Source of the DNA: an uncultured Desulfobulbaceae bacterium
GTDB lineage: Bacteria > Desulfobacterota > Desulfobulbia > Desulfobulbales > Desulfobulbaceae
Length of the DNA stretch: 64,000 bases
Reading direction: 5' to 3'
Assembly (NCBI GenBank): GCA_947259225.1
Contig: CAMYLK010000010.1
Span: forward strand, 39,568-103,567
Under the pieces are notes generated by a model. That model did not search any database, had not been told where the DNA came from, and saw only the letters and a list, made by a program, of their open reading frames with translations. Positions 54,619-64,000 of this stretch are shown piece by piece. The translations under genes were made by a program, and so were the position numbers. How positions within the stretch are numbered: the stretch's first letter is position 1; each line of letters starts with the position of its first letter.

Positions 54619-55206
54619 ATGTCACGAGTAAAATTCTTATGTGATGTGGAACGCTGTATTGACTGTGCTGGCTGCGTTATTGCCTGTAAGGAAGGCAACC
54701 ATGTTCCAGTTGGAGTCAACCGGCGCCAGGTAATAACCATCAACCAGGGAAAACCGGGTGAGAAATCAATTTCGGTGGCCTGCATGCATTGTGCTGATGC
54801 TCCCTGCATTGCAGTTTGCCCTGTCGATGCTATCTATCAGCGCGATGACGGCATTGTTCTGGTGAACAAGCCGACTTGCATCGGGTGCGGCTACTGCTTT
54901 ATGGCCTGTCCGTTCGGTGCTCCCCAATTTCCAAAAAGCGGGGTGTTCGGTTCCCGCGGGGCCATGGATAAATGCACCTACTGTGCCGGCGGGCCGTCAG
55001 AAACTTTCAGCAAAGAAGAGCGTACGCTGTACGGGCAGAACAGGATTGCCGAAGGCAAACCACCACTTTGCGCGGCAATGTGTGCCACCAAGTCGCTTCT
55101 GGCCGGTGATGCAGATACAGTGGCTGACGTGTACCGTGAACGTACATTCAAACGCGGTTCCGGATCCAACGCCTGGGGATGGGATAAGGCCTATAAAGGC
55201 AAATAA
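54619..55206 (+). CDS. fdhB: Formate dehydrogenase iron-sulfur subunit
   Basis: Electron-transfer subunit with four [4Fe-4S] sites: CIDCAGCVIAC, CMHCADAPCIAVCP, CIGCGYCFMACP and CTYC...CAAMC. Its 195 residues lack the C-terminal membrane anchor of FdnH and a signal peptide, so it is probably exported with FdhA on the Tat signal. RBS TGGAGG. It is 22 bp after fdhA. Confidence 0.95.
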   Translation: MSRVKFLCDVERCIDCAGCVIACKEGNHVPVGVNRRQVITINQGKPGEKSISVACMHCADAPCIAVCPVDAIYQRDDGIVLVNKPTCIGCGYCFMACPFGAPQFPKSGVFGSRGAMDKCTYCAGGPSETFSKEERTLYGQNRIAEGKPPLCAAMCATKSLLAGDADTVADVYRERTFKRGSGSNAWGWDKAYKGK

Positions 55207-55289
55207 AATCTCCTGATATTATTCCTGACCGGAATGTAAAGTTTTTATGTGTTATCATTCCGGCCAGGACAACCTTACTGGGGGAGACA

Positions 55290-56171
55290 ATGAAGAACAT
55301 CCTTACAATTCTTTTATGTTCTGCTTTTCTTGCGGGAGGAATAGCGTTCGCCTTTTCGCCTGGCGGAGAGCAGATAATTAGCAGTTTTGGGCCTGAACCC
55401 TCAACTGTTACTTTTCAAAAATTCAATGAAGCGTACACCGGAGACTGGCAAAAGTACGGCCAGGGTTTTACCAACGTCCATGTATCACTCTTCAGTAGAA
55501 TTTTCCTCCTGGTTATCACCATAATTCCGATAGCTTTTCTGCTGCATTTTTTAGTGATAGGGGCAAAAGTCTTTTCTCACGAAGGTCAACAGATCTTGTT
55601 TTTTAACGCATTCTGCCGCTTTATACACTGGATTGTCGCTATCTCCTTTACCCTGCTTGTCATAACCGGTCTTATGATAATCTTCGGCAAGATATTTGGT
55701 GGCGGAGCTTTTGTCCGTGGAGGCAGAACAATCCACATAATCTCCTCCCTGGTGCTTGCTTTCTCTGCGATCCCGATGTTTCTCATCTGGCTTAAGGATA
55801 TGTTTCCGGCACCACATGACATAAATTGGCTCTTCATGATGGGAGGGTATCTGAGCAAGGAGAAAAAACCCGTCCCTGCAGGTAAATTCAACGCCGGCCA
55901 GAAGACTTGGTTCTGGATTGCAACAGTCGGTACCGGAGTAATGGCCTATACCGGATATATAATATATGCCTTCCAGGGTTCAACCGATCAGCTTAGAATC
56001 ATGGCGTTAATACACAATTATCTTGGTGCAGTTATGGTAGCATTTTTCATCATACACCTGTATATGTCCATGTTTGCAATTAAAGGTGCCCTGTCCAGTA
56101 TGATTTCCGGTTACAAGTCCCAGGAGGAGGTTGAAATCCTGCACAGCAGGTACAAAATCACAAACACTTAA
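55290..56171 (+). CDS. fdhC: Formate dehydrogenase cytochrome b subunit (gamma)
   Basis: Membrane anchor that passes electrons between FdhB and the quinone pool through two b hemes. It has 293 residues. A cleavable-looking signal (MKNILTILLCSAFLAGGIAFAF) precedes a soluble stretch of about 60 residues, then four or five helices with His ligands (FCRFIHWIVAISFTLLVITGLMIIFG, RTIHIISSLVLAF, IHNYLGAVMVAFFIIHLYMSMF). The N-terminal extension is common in non-enteric FdhC. It closes the fdh operon before mobB. Confidence 0.92.
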   Translation: MKNILTILLCSAFLAGGIAFAFSPGGEQIISSFGPEPSTVTFQKFNEAYTGDWQKYGQGFTNVHVSLFSRIFLLVITIIPIAFLLHFLVIGAKVFSHEGQQILFFNAFCRFIHWIVAISFTLLVITGLMIIFGKIFGGGAFVRGGRTIHIISSLVLAFSAIPMFLIWLKDMFPAPHDINWLFMMGGYLSKEKKPVPAGKFNAGQKTWFWIATVGTGVMAYTGYIIYAFQGSTDQLRIMALIHNYLGAVMVAFFIIHLYMSMFAIKGALSSMISGYKSQEEVEILHSRYKITNT

Positions 56172-56230
56172 CCTTAGCTGGTCCTTTGACATAGGGACCT
56201 GAAAAATAGAGCAATCTGCAAAAGCAGCAT

Positions 56231-56264
56231 AAACAGCAAGTCTCATCAGGGGCTTGCTGTTTTA
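56231..56264 (+). terminator. Terminator-like hairpin after fdhC
   Basis: AAACAGCAAG (56231-56240) and CTTGCTGTTT (56253-56262) form a perfect 10 bp stem with a 12 nt loop. The U tract is four bases, within the stem end. It ends 16 bp before mobB. Confidence 0.65.
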
Positions 56265-56279
56265 TGTAGAGGAAAAATT

Positions 56280-56933
56280 ATGGTCCCAATTGTAAGCTTT
56301 ATCGGCTGGCATGATTCAGGTAAAACAACTTTTACACGAGAAGTCGTTACTCATCTTAAAGAGAAAGGCCTGCGAATTGCAGTTATCAAGTCGACAAAAC
56401 ACACAGGCATTGAATTTGACCGAGAGGGTTCAGATACTGACAGTTATAAACAAGCCGGCGCTAATGCTGTTACACTCATGGCACCTGACCAGATGATCCT
56501 GATGTCGGCCAAACCTGAACTGAATATCATAGCCCTGGTTCATCGCTATTTTCATGATTATGACATCGTCATAGGAGAAGGTTTCAAACACGAACGCAAG
56601 ATCGCAAAAATTGAAGTAACTCGTGGTGATGCTGACCTTCTCAAAGACCAGGTTAATGGCGTCATCGCCACTGTCTCGGACAGAAATATTTCCGGTGATT
56701 ACGTTTTCAGACCTGACGAAAGTAAAGAGGTTGCCGAGTTTATCATCAAAAGATTTATTGAAGATAAACGGGGGAAAGAAGAACAGGTACTCCTACTTGT
56801 AAACGGCAAAAAAGTCCCACTCAAGGGTTTTGTTCAGGATGCCCTTGCCGGCACGGTGCATGGATTTGTCAAAACGCTGAAGCAGATTGGTGAAATAGAG
56901 GAAATTGACTTAAAAATTAAAATTCAAACGTAG
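56280..56933 (+). CDS. mobB: Molybdopterin-guanine dinucleotide biosynthesis protein MobB
   Basis: GTP-binding partner of MobA in making the bis-MGD cofactor used by FdhA. The P loop is GWHDSGKTT, followed by the MobB-type STKHTGIEFDREGSDTDSYKQAGA and DIVIGEGFKHERKIAKIEV. Its 217 residues exceed E. coli MobB (about 175) by a C-terminal extension (LLLVNGKKVPLKGFVQDALAGTVHGFVKTLKQIG) of unknown role. It is downstream of the fdh operon behind a hairpin, so it may be partly read through. Confidence 0.92.
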   Translation: MVPIVSFIGWHDSGKTTFTREVVTHLKEKGLRIAVIKSTKHTGIEFDREGSDTDSYKQAGANAVTLMAPDQMILMSAKPELNIIALVHRYFHDYDIVIGEGFKHERKIAKIEVTRGDADLLKDQVNGVIATVSDRNISGDYVFRPDESKEVAEFIIKRFIEDKRGKEEQVLLLVNGKKVPLKGFVQDALAGTVHGFVKTLKQIGEIEEIDLKIKIQT

Positions 56934-56989
56934 CTGTTCACTCGATATTTATCTTTTCGATTAATACAATATAATGAGTGTGTATATTC

Positions 56990-57045
56990 CTGGGGGGAGA
57001 AATGTTTCCTCTTCCGCTAGAAAATATTTATATTACTCCCCCCGG
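56990..57045. repeat. GC-rich inverted repeat between convergent genes
   Basis: CTGGGGGGAG (56990-56999) and CTCCCCCCGG (57036-57045) can form a 10 bp stem with one G-U pair and a 36 nt AT-rich loop. It lies between the ends of mobB and the lysine-rich gene and may act as a bidirectional terminator. Confidence 0.55.
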
Positions 57046-57055
57046 AAAAACTGAA

Positions 57056-57214
57056 TTATTTTTTCTTTTTAGCCTTTTTTTTCTTGGTTTCTTTTTTAGA
57101 TTTTTTTTCTGCTTTTTTCTTGCATACTTTCTTTTTACACTCTTTCTTTTTTACAGCTTTTTTCTTAGCTGCTTTTTTTTTCGCTGCCTTCTTCTTGTCA
57201 TCTTTTTTCGCCAT
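57056..57214 (-). CDS. Lysine-rich pentapeptide-repeat small protein (histone H1-like)
   Basis: A 52-residue protein of almost only Lys, Ala and a few Cys/Glu: after MAKKDD the pattern KKKAA-KKKAA-KKKAV-KKKEC-KKKVC-KKKAE runs in steps of five. Such tails occur in bacterial histone H1-like nucleoid proteins, here without another domain. The track start (57250) adds 12 residues; ATG 57214 has AAAGGAGG five bases upstream, a near-perfect RBS, which argues that this low-complexity ORF is translated. DNA or RNA binding is inferred from charge. Confidence 0.65.
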   Translation of the reverse strand: MAKKDDKKKAAKKKAAKKKAVKKKECKKKVCKKKAEKKSKKETKKKKAKKKK

Positions 57215-57250
57215 AGCGTCCTCCTTTGAAAAGTTAACATTGTGCATCAA

Positions 57251-58164
57251 GGATTTTAAAGATCATTTCCCATGTGATATTAACATATTACATCATAATG
57301 TTACATGTAATGTATTAATAACACAACAATAATATTGTGCACTGAAAATTATCTAATTGCCACCAGTACTTTACAAGGTTATTACACGTAATATGAACAT
57401 TGTTGCAACTTGTGGCTTTTTCATATTCCTTAATCGAATTCCCAATGCTCATCTTCTTGAACAATGTCATTCTACAATACTTCATAATGAACATAGCAAA
57501 GCGAAGAGGAAAAATCCGGGCACTTGATTATAATCGATTCTTGCTTTTGCAGGAATGACTGAAAACTCATGATCTGCACAATTCATGTTCCGTACTGTGA
57601 GAATCCTCTTTATGCTCAACATATTACTGAAAATAAGAACACAAATTCTAGAGTAATGACAATGTAATCATAACATTGCTGAAGCATGCTGGTAATCAGA
57701 TATAACTATAACTCTTTCCCATATTTGAAGTATGGCCATTTCTTCTTATAACCTTTGCTCCTAAGTAATATCCACTTATCATTCACTCTCTGCGATATTG
57801 AGACGTGTTTGCAGTTTGTTTCAAACAATTACACTGCGACAAAACACCACTCCAAGCTTGTACCATATTGTGGCACACAAATATCTTTGTTTTTCTGCCA
57901 GTTTGTTTATAATGAAACATGTTGAAATTACATAAGCTTATTAAGCAATAAAAATTATTTTTAATTTGATATTTAGGGCGCTTCTATAATAATATGGATT
58001 ATATGTGTGAAAGTAGTTATTTTTATGCAACCCACCTCTAACTAAAGGTTATAGTGAATACATTTAACATGCCAATATAAATAGACTTTATTGAACTTAA
58101 CATACAGGCAGATATGTATCGTTAATATCTCGTGCCTTAATTAATTACTTTACTGGTTGATGAA
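57251..58164. other. 914 bp AT-rich gap without a supportable gene
   Basis: No ORF with a credible start or domain on either strand. It holds one recognisable short repeat (57536-57559) and many short AT palindromes. The promoter of the PilZ gene presumably lies near its right end and that of the lysine-rich gene at the left. Confidence 0.6.
57536..57559 (-). repeat. Degenerate dispersed hairpin repeat
   Basis: On the minus strand GTCATTCCTGCAAAAGCAAGAATC resembles the widespread GTCATTCCCGCGAAAGCGGGAATC intergenic hairpin repeat. ATTCTTGC/GCAGGAAT pair over an AT loop with one G-U pair. Confidence 0.4.
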
Positions 58165-60222
58165 ATGACAAGTGCAGGACTTAAATCTTCACTCCACCTT
58201 GCAAAGGATAATGTAACCCAAGACAGGGATAAGGATTCTAAACGAGTATCACGAACCCGTCTGAAAAATTACCTGAATCGCATAAACTTCAGAAACGGTG
58301 TCATTACTCTTCACTTCAGACATTCAAAATATAAGCATAGCGTTTCCCTTCCTGCAAAACCCCAAATATGTAATGACAGCTACTTGCGTTGCCTGTGGTC
58401 GGAATATGCTGACGCAGAAAAAAAACTCAAGCACTTTTCATTTATTAATTTCTCGTTTACAGACGGAATTAAACATTTTCATGTTCACGCCAAGCTCATC
58501 GAATTGACTGAGAACGGTGTTTACCTCGAGCTTCCGGACTACTGTTTTGAAAGAAAATACAGGGTTATAAAAAGACACAAGTGCAACGGAGTATCTGCCC
58601 AGATAAGTCAGGACGGTAAATTCACAAGGGGCAACCTGACAAGTTTCAGTGCTCAATATTTCGGGATCAAGCTGCAGGAGAGCGGTAACTCTTTTGCCAA
58701 TGAATTTGACAAAACTGTTCCGGCTAACGTCATCCTGTATACTGAAACAGATCATATTTATTCCGGGAGCTGTGACATTATCAGACACAGCAAAACCCCA
58801 AACGACAATTACCTTGTATTTAAACCTGTTAAAGACAACATCCAGCTCTTTAAACCCAAGGAAATCAGGAGTGAAAGACTGCAGCTCAACCCCCTGCCAA
58901 ATATTATTTTCCAGCACCCCTTAACCGGTAAAAAAATAAGCCTGGGCCTGATAGACATCTCCGGAAGCGGTTTCGCTGTCGGAGAAGATGAAGATAATGC
59001 CTTGCTTATGCCCGGTATGATTCTTCCTGAGCTGGAAATTGAATTCATTCATGGGTTCAGTGTCAAATGTCGGGCTCAGGTTGTGTACCGGGCTCCCACA
59101 GAAAATTATGTGAAATGCGGTGTTGCGATCATTGACATGGGCGTTCAGGATCATCTCAAACTATCCTCGTTTCTCCATCAGGCAAAAAATAGCCACTCAT
59201 ACATCAGCACAACTAATGTTGACCTTGATGCCTTGTGGGACTTCTTCTTCGAGTCCGGCTTTGTTTACCCTGAAAAATATGCCCATATTGTTGAACAGAA
59301 GGAACGGTTCCACGGGCTGTTCAAAAAACTCTATAACCAAAGCCCTGAGATATCCCGCCATGTTATTTACCAGGACAAAGGTAAAATTTACGGGCATGTT
59401 TCCATGTTCCGGTATTATGCGAACACCTGGATCATGCACCATCATGCAGCTCTCAAGTCGCCCAAACATAAGGCCGGTCTGGTTGTAATGGAGCACATTC
59501 TGCAATATATCAATGAATGCCATATGCTCGCCTCTGCCAGAATGAAATACATCGCCTGTTATTTTCAGCCCAAAAACAGGTTTGCCAATCGGGTTTTCGG
59601 TGGAGCTGCCAGAGCACTTGAAGACCAGCAGAAATGTTCATTGGACGCTTTTGCTTACTTTCATTATGAACCCGACCCTGATTACAAAAAACTTCCCAAG
59701 CAATGGTCCCTTGACGAGACACAGCCTGAAGACCTTCAGCTGCTGGCACAATGGTACAGCAAACAATCCGGTGGTCTTATGATTAAGGGACTTGACCTTA
59801 CTTCTGATGGTAAAATTATTGATGAAAGCACAAGTAAAGAATACAAAAAAGCGGGCTTGGACCGACTCAGGATTCTTTATTCCCTGAAAAAGGATGACGA
59901 ACTTCAAGCCTTATTCGTTGTCAACCGCTCTGACCTGGGACTGAATATGTCTGACCTGACGAACTGCATACAGGTTTTTGTTCTGGAAGATGATAAGCTT
60001 CTTGAAAACAGGGTAACATCAGTTCTTTCGGAACTTGCAAAATATTATGAGCAGGAGGAGATCCCGGTCCTGCTTTATCCTGACAGCTACCCAGAAAAAC
60101 ACTCCATAAAATTTGATAAAATATATGAACTCACTGTCCTCGACCTGGATTACCTGAGCCCCTACCTGCTATTCATGCAATCACTGACTACCCAGAAAAA
60201 CAAGAAGATAAAAAACCTGTAA
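58165..60222 (+). CDS. PilZ-domain protein with acyltransferase-like C-terminal region
   Basis: A 685-residue cytoplasmic protein. An N-terminal region of about 220 residues resembles a PilZ-associated or YcgR-N-like beta domain. A PilZ-like domain follows at about 230-330 (NIIFQHPLTGKKISLGLIDISGSGFAVGED). From about 350 the sequence has GNAT-like features (HVIYQDKGKIYGHVSMFRYYANTWIMHHHAALKSPKHKAGLVVMEHILQYI, ARMKYIACYFQPKNRFANRVFGG). The N-terminal RxxxR is not clear, so c-di-GMP binding is uncertain. It lies 31 bp upstream of the hybrid kinase and is likely co-transcribed. Product function is unknown. Confidence 0.7.
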   Translation: MTSAGLKSSLHLAKDNVTQDRDKDSKRVSRTRLKNYLNRINFRNGVITLHFRHSKYKHSVSLPAKPQICNDSYLRCLWSEYADAEKKLKHFSFINFSFTDGIKHFHVHAKLIELTENGVYLELPDYCFERKYRVIKRHKCNGVSAQISQDGKFTRGNLTSFSAQYFGIKLQESGNSFANEFDKTVPANVILYTETDHIYSGSCDIIRHSKTPNDNYLVFKPVKDNIQLFKPKEIRSERLQLNPLPNIIFQHPLTGKKISLGLIDISGSGFAVGEDEDNALLMPGMILPELEIEFIHGFSVKCRAQVVYRAPTENYVKCGVAIIDMGVQDHLKLSSFLHQAKNSHSYISTTNVDLDALWDFFFESGFVYPEKYAHIVEQKERFHGLFKKLYNQSPEISRHVIYQDKGKIYGHVSMFRYYANTWIMHHHAALKSPKHKAGLVVMEHILQYINECHMLASARMKYIACYFQPKNRFANRVFGGAARALEDQQKCSLDAFAYFHYEPDPDYKKLPKQWSLDETQPEDLQLLAQWYSKQSGGLMIKGLDLTSDGKIIDESTSKEYKKAGLDRLRILYSLKKDDELQALFVVNRSDLGLNMSDLTNCIQVFVLEDDKLLENRVTSVLSELAKYYEQEEIPVLLYPDSYPEKHSIKFDKIYELTVLDLDYLSPYLLFMQSLTTQKNKKIKNL

Positions 60223-60253
60223 TCGATCGTCACAGAAATCCATATAACGATTT

Positions 60254-62794
60254 ATGTCGATACAACATGATGAAAATAAGCCTTTGTATGGCAGCAGTGG
60301 GATTGATACCTACCTGAAACTGATCGCACAGAAATACCCCGATGTAAACGTAACTGAACTTCTCGAGCATGCCGAGATGAAACCGTACCAGGTACAGGAT
60401 GCAGGCCATCGGTTTTCACAGCGGCAGATTAACCTATTTTACGATAAGCTTGTTGAATTGACTGGTAACAAAAACATCGCCCGGGAAGCAGGACGATTTA
60501 TATCCTCACCTGCTGCCTTCAATAATGCTGCACGATTTGTCATCGGTTTTCTCAGTCCAGTCAAATTTTATCAACTGATGGAAAAATATGCCAACAGGAT
60601 ATCCAAAGCTTCAATTTACAAAGCTAATATCCTGGGCTCAAACAAAGTGGAAATAGTTGTCACCCCGAACCTCGGCACAAAAGAAGAACCTTATCAGTGT
60701 GAAAACAGACTAGGGTACTGGGAAGCGATGTCATCCCTGTTCAATCTCAAACCCCCGACAATAGAACATCCTGAATGCCTCTTCAAGGGGGGAGCGACAT
60801 GCCGTTATATTGTATCCTGGCCAAAATCTCCCGTAACTTTGATGAAAACAATTCGCAACGTCAGTCTTTTACTGCTGCTGCTTGTCTGTATTGTTTTTCC
60901 TCTCGTATACAACTTGACAGCCCAACAGCGAATGCCTTTCATGACAATTGTATCTATTTATGCGATATTCGCGACTATTATACTGATGTTAAACTGGTAC
61001 ATAAAAAGACTCGAGACAATCAACCTGGAAGAAACAATAGATGCATTACGAAATTCTTCTGATGAACTTACTGAACAGATAAATATCAATTATGAAAATT
61101 CTCTTTTGATCAATGAAGTCAGCCAGATACTGGCCAACCAGTCTGAGCCTAAGGGCTTGTTCGCGGAGCTCATCAAAGTGCTTCATAAGCGTCTGGATTT
61201 TGATAGAATACTTATCATGCTTACCGATTCAGGAAAAACCAAACTCAACTACCAGACCGGTTTCGGATATGACAAACAACAGGAGGCTATCCTGGACGAA
61301 CTCTCTTTCCAACTCGATAATCCCCACTCCAAGGGGATCTTTTTAACAACATACCATGAAAAAAAACCAATATTGCTCAATGATATAGAAGATATAAGAG
61401 ATGACCTTTCTGAACGCAGCTATCAGTTTGCCAGGAAAATGGAAGCAAAGTCACTCATCTGCTGCCCTATTATTTACGAAGATGAAGCACTTGGAATTTT
61501 AGCAGTTGACAATATCGAAAGCAAAAAACCTCTTCTCCAACGGGACCTTAACCTGTTAATGGGTATTGCCCTGCAGGTTGGTGCCCGTATGCACAACATC
61601 AAGATCGAATCTATTCTCCGACAGGCACAGAAAATGGAGGCCATTGGAAATCTGGCCGGAGGTGTAGCCCATGATTTTAACAATATCCTGACAACCATTC
61701 TCGGCTACAGCCAGATGATTTCCATCAAGTTATCCCAGGACGATCCTGTCTGGAAAATGGTTGACAGTATTCATCAGGCAGGAGTTAAGGCTTCAGGACT
61801 TACCCATCAACTCCTCGCATTCAGTCGCAAGCAGGTCCTGGAAATGAAGGTTACAAACCTCAACCTGATTGTTTATGACATGAGTAAAATGCTCAACCGG
61901 TTGATTGGTGAAGACGTGATTATTAAAACATTCCTGGACAGTTCCGTCGGAAATATCATGGCGGACCCTAGCCAGTTGGGACAGATTCTGATGAACCTTG
62001 TTGTGAATGCGAGGGACGCCATGCCCAATGGTGGGCGGATTACCATTGAAACCGGAGATATTTTTCTGGACGAAAAATATACGCAAAATCAAAACGATGT
62101 CAAACCAGGTGCCTATTCAGTACTCAGCGTTACTGACACCGGGTTAGGTATGGGTGCTGAGTTGCGCGAAAAAATCTTTGAACCCTTTTTCACAACCAAG
62201 GAGCCGGGAAAAGGTACAGGACTTGGCCTTTCAACAGTTTACGGCATCGTAAAACAGCATCATGGTCACATTCATGTTTACAGTGAACTGAACCATGGTA
62301 CCAGTTTTAAAGTGTATTTTCCTGCTACTGACATTGAAATGGATGATCAGGAAATCAGTGAAAATATTGTAATGGCAGAAGGTACGGAAACTATCCTGGT
62401 GGTTGATGATGACGTGGCAATCCGCAGTCTTATCCTCGACACTCTGCAACCCCTTGGCTACAATACCATTGAAGCCTCGTCAGGCAGAGAGGCTCTTGAT
62501 CTTTACCAATCAACCTCACACAAGATTGATCTTGTTTTAAGTGATGTCATCATGCCCGGAATGAACGGCAAAGTTCTGGTTGACAAGTTAACTGACATCC
62601 AGCCGGATTTAAAAATAATTCTCATGTCAGGATATACGGATAATGTCATTGCACTCCATGGTGCCATTGAATCCAACTACACTTTAATCAACAAACCTCT
62701 CCTTCCTGTATCGTTGGCAAACAAGATAAGATCTATTTTGGATAAAGATACAGCTGCAGATAATAATGGGGATTCTTTGTCAGAAGAAAGCTAA
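60254..62794 (+). CDS. Hybrid sensor histidine kinase with V4R-like input and GAF
   Basis: Membrane sensor of 846 residues. The N-terminal 190 residues end with a V4R-like [15 protein letters not shown]. Two membrane helices follow ([42 protein letters not shown]), then a GAF domain (about 300-460), HisKA with phospho-His H473 ([19 protein letters not shown]), HATPase ([37 protein letters not shown]) and a receiver ([11 protein letters not shown], phospho-Asp D764 in LSDVIMPG). Output is unknown because no effector domain or regulator gene is adjacent. It probably works with the PilZ protein upstream. Confidence 0.9.
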   Translation: MSIQHDENKPLYGSSGIDTYLKLIAQKYPDVNVTELLEHAEMKPYQVQDAGHRFSQRQINLFYDKLVELTGNKNIAREAGRFISSPAAFNNAARFVIGFLSPVKFYQLMEKYANRISKASIYKANILGSNKVEIVVTPNLGTKEEPYQCENRLGYWEAMSSLFNLKPPTIEHPECLFKGGATCRYIVSWPKSPVTLMKTIRNVSLLLLLLVCIVFPLVYNLTAQQRMPFMTIVSIYAIFATIILMLNWYIKRLETINLEETIDALRNSSDELTEQININYENSLLINEVSQILANQSEPKGLFAELIKVLHKRLDFDRILIMLTDSGKTKLNYQTGFGYDKQQEAILDELSFQLDNPHSKGIFLTTYHEKKPILLNDIEDIRDDLSERSYQFARKMEAKSLICCPIIYEDEALGILAVDNIESKKPLLQRDLNLLMGIALQVGARMHNIKIESILRQAQKMEAIGNLAGGVAHDFNNILTTILGYSQMISIKLSQDDPVWKMVDSIHQAGVKASGLTHQLLAFSRKQVLEMKVTNLNLIVYDMSKMLNRLIGEDVIIKTFLDSSVGNIMADPSQLGQILMNLVVNARDAMPNGGRITIETGDIFLDEKYTQNQNDVKPGAYSVLSVTDTGLGMGAELREKIFEPFFTTKEPGKGTGLGLSTVYGIVKQHHGHIHVYSELNHGTSFKVYFPATDIEMDDQEISENIVMAEGTETILVVDDDVAIRSLILDTLQPLGYNTIEASSGREALDLYQSTSHKIDLVLSDVIMPGMNGKVLVDKLTDIQPDLKIILMSGYTDNVIALHGAIESNYTLINKPLLPVSLANKIRSILDKDTAADNNGDSLSEES

Positions 62795-62813
62795 AAAAAG
62801 GGGGAATAAAATC

Positions 62814-64000
62814 ATGCTTCAAACACTGAGACCTGTCCTGTGCTTTACAGTAGCACTATGTGCGACCACTTCTTTTGCCTCCGGATACCGTATTCCGGAA
62901 CAGTCCCTTAATTCAACAGCTCTGAGCAGTGCGTATGTTGCCAATGCTTTTGACGCTGATGCCGCATATTATAATCCTGCAAACATGTCCTGGATGGATG
63001 CAGGCACATCCATCGAGGGCGGCTTTACTTACATCCACCTGCCAAGCATAACGTACACTGATAACAGATCACCGACACTCAGCGGCGAATCAGAGGGGGA
63101 ACATTTCATTATTCCCAATTTCTATCTCGTGTCACCTGACTACAACAACTTCAGGTTCGGGCTTGCCGTTGTTTTTCCAGCCGGCCTGGCCAAAAGATGG
63201 GAAGACCCTTTCCCAAGGACCTTTGCAGAGAAATTCAGCATGACAGTGATAGAAGCAAACCCGACCGTCTCATATGGATTCGGGGAAAAGTTTTCCGTCG
63301 CCGCCGGGTTAAGAGCACTCTACAGCGAAGCAACAGTACAGAGCCAGGGAGCAGTAACAGCTGTACCTGCCGGAGGATTGGGCGGGGGAGTGCCGCCCAC
63401 AGATGAAATTACTTACATTACCAGAGATCTTGAAGGAGACACCTTTGAGTGGGGATACAACCTTGCCCTCACATTCAGGCCAATCGACAAACTGAACCTT
63501 GCTGCCACGTACAGGTCAAAAATCGACCTGGACATGGATGGTGACGGAACAATGACAGCCTCCGGCAGTTCTCCGAACGGTATCATACCCGCAGCAGTTT
63601 ACCAGGGATCAGGAGCTGTTTCTATTCCGGTACCCGCCGTTCTGGCACTGGCTGTTTCATATACCTATGAAAAAGCTACTCTTGAATTCGAGTATGACCG
63701 TACTTTCTGGTCAGACTATGAAACGCTGGATGTCAATTACTCCAGCAGTCTCGGTCATCCTGTCCTCACTGCAGCGTTTGACTCCCCAATTGCAAAAAAC
63801 TGGGATGATGTTGATGCCTTCAGGCTGGGCCTTACCTATGAATGGGACGAGAAGCTTACCTTAATGGTTGGCGGAGGCATTGATGGCAATCCTGTGCCTG
63901 ATGAAACTCTCTCGTTCGATCTGCCTGATTCTGACGCATGGTTTGCTTCCCTTGGGTTCAGGTATAGCTGCAATGAAAGGTTTGAGTTTGGAGCAGCGTA
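62814..64000 (+). CDS. OmpP1/FadL-family outer membrane protein, 3' end cut by window
   Basis: No ORF is listed because the frame runs off the window without a stop. From ATG 62814 (RBS GGGGG) it reads MLQTLRPVLCFTVALCATTSFASGYRIPEQSLNSTALSSAYVANAFDADAAYYNPANMSWM. This is a signal peptide followed by the classic N-terminus of FadL/TodX porins, in which the N-terminal plug starts with GYRIPEQS and the NPANM motif. About 395 residues are visible, with alternating beta strands throughout. It transports hydrophobic compounds such as long-chain fatty acids or aromatics. It lies 19 bp after the kinase gene. Confidence 0.92.
   Translation, partial: MLQTLRPVLCFTVALCATTSFASGYRIPEQSLNSTALSSAYVANAFDADAAYYNPANMSWMDAGTSIEGGFTYIHLPSITYTDNRSPTLSGESEGEHFIIPNFYLVSPDYNNFRFGLAVVFPAGLAKRWEDPFPRTFAEKFSMTVIEANPTVSYGFGEKFSVAAGLRALYSEATVQSQGAVTAVPAGGLGGGVPPTDEITYITRDLEGDTFEWGYNLALTFRPIDKLNLAATYRSKIDLDMDGDGTMTASGSSPNGIIPAAVYQGSGAVSIPVPAVLALAVSYTYEKATLEFEYDRTFWSDYETLDVNYSSSLGHPVLTAAFDSPIAKNWDDVDAFRLGLTYEWDEKLTLMVGGGIDGNPVPDETLSFDLPDSDAWFASLGFRYSCNERFEFGAA

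Noticed and set aside
57056-57214. CRISPR array in the lysine-codon repeats
   Set aside because: The repeat unit is about 15 bp of A/G-rich codons without spacers of constant length; it is coding low complexity. No CRISPR or cas gene was seen elsewhere.
1-64000. tRNA and rRNA genes
   Set aside because: The larger intergenic gaps were read for T-loop and CCA-end patterns and none were found; a covariance-model search would be decisive.

Overview
The window looks like a chromosome segment from a Desulfobacterota (deltaproteobacterial) anaerobe, possibly of the Desulfobulbales. This is an inference from gene content: a low-molecular-weight siroheme sulfite reductase, small class III (c3/c7) cytochromes, System II cytochrome c assembly (ResB/ResC), a periplasmic selenocysteine formate dehydrogenase, and a metF-metV fusion. 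No rRNA, tRNA, CRISPR array or intact insertion sequence was seen. Composition is moderately AT-rich, with AT-rich intergenic gaps.

Layout. 0-13 kb is mostly housekeeping: glmM (5' truncated), a DUF4124 protein, M48 protease plus nikR, yejF, uvrC plus a Bfd-like protein, a five-heme cytochrome with an in-frame UGA, an MBL hydrolase, comEA, the sulfite reductase and a Na/Pi cotransporter. 13-26 kb is an ion and osmotic homeostasis region: mgtE, a second Na/Pi cotransporter, focA, a Kef-type antiporter, an ABM protein, an AspA-like hydrolase, rimK, a RimB-like protease, mscS and zntB/corA. Inside it lies a block of about 4.7 kb, bracketed by two copies of the last 72 bp of mgtE. The block contains two clearly broken genes, a P-type ATPase and a histidine kinase. 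26-34.5 kb holds pepN, a tandem Usp, an M16 lipoprotein peptidase, an SDR and rpmB. 35-41 kb holds resB-resC, two small multiheme cytochromes, pit plus DUF47, and a phoR remnant. 42-45 kb holds a hypothetical gene, der and an AmgK-like kinase. 45-57 kb is a C1/formate region: metF-metV with a coupled membrane protein, fdhD, then polyferredoxin, TorD-like chaperone, Tat peptide protein, fdhA(Sec), fdhB, fdhC and mobB. 57-64 kb holds a lysine-rich small protein, a 0.9 kb gap, a PilZ protein, a hybrid histidine kinase and a truncated FadL-type porin.

How the genes fit together. Formate dehydrogenase (UGA at codon 199, with a SECIS-like hairpin) is encoded beside its maturation genes fdhD, torD-like and mobB. 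Formate electrons can go through FdhB and FdhC to the membrane and plausibly to the small periplasmic cytochromes, whose assembly needs the nearby ResB/ResC. MetF-MetV belongs to the methyl branch of the reductive acetyl-CoA pathway, which begins with formate. The most novel signal is the multiheme cytochrome at 8000-9232. Its reading frame continues through a UGA at codon 301, followed by a hairpin whose GGU loop sits at almost the same distance as in fdhA, so it is a candidate selenocysteine cytochrome c.
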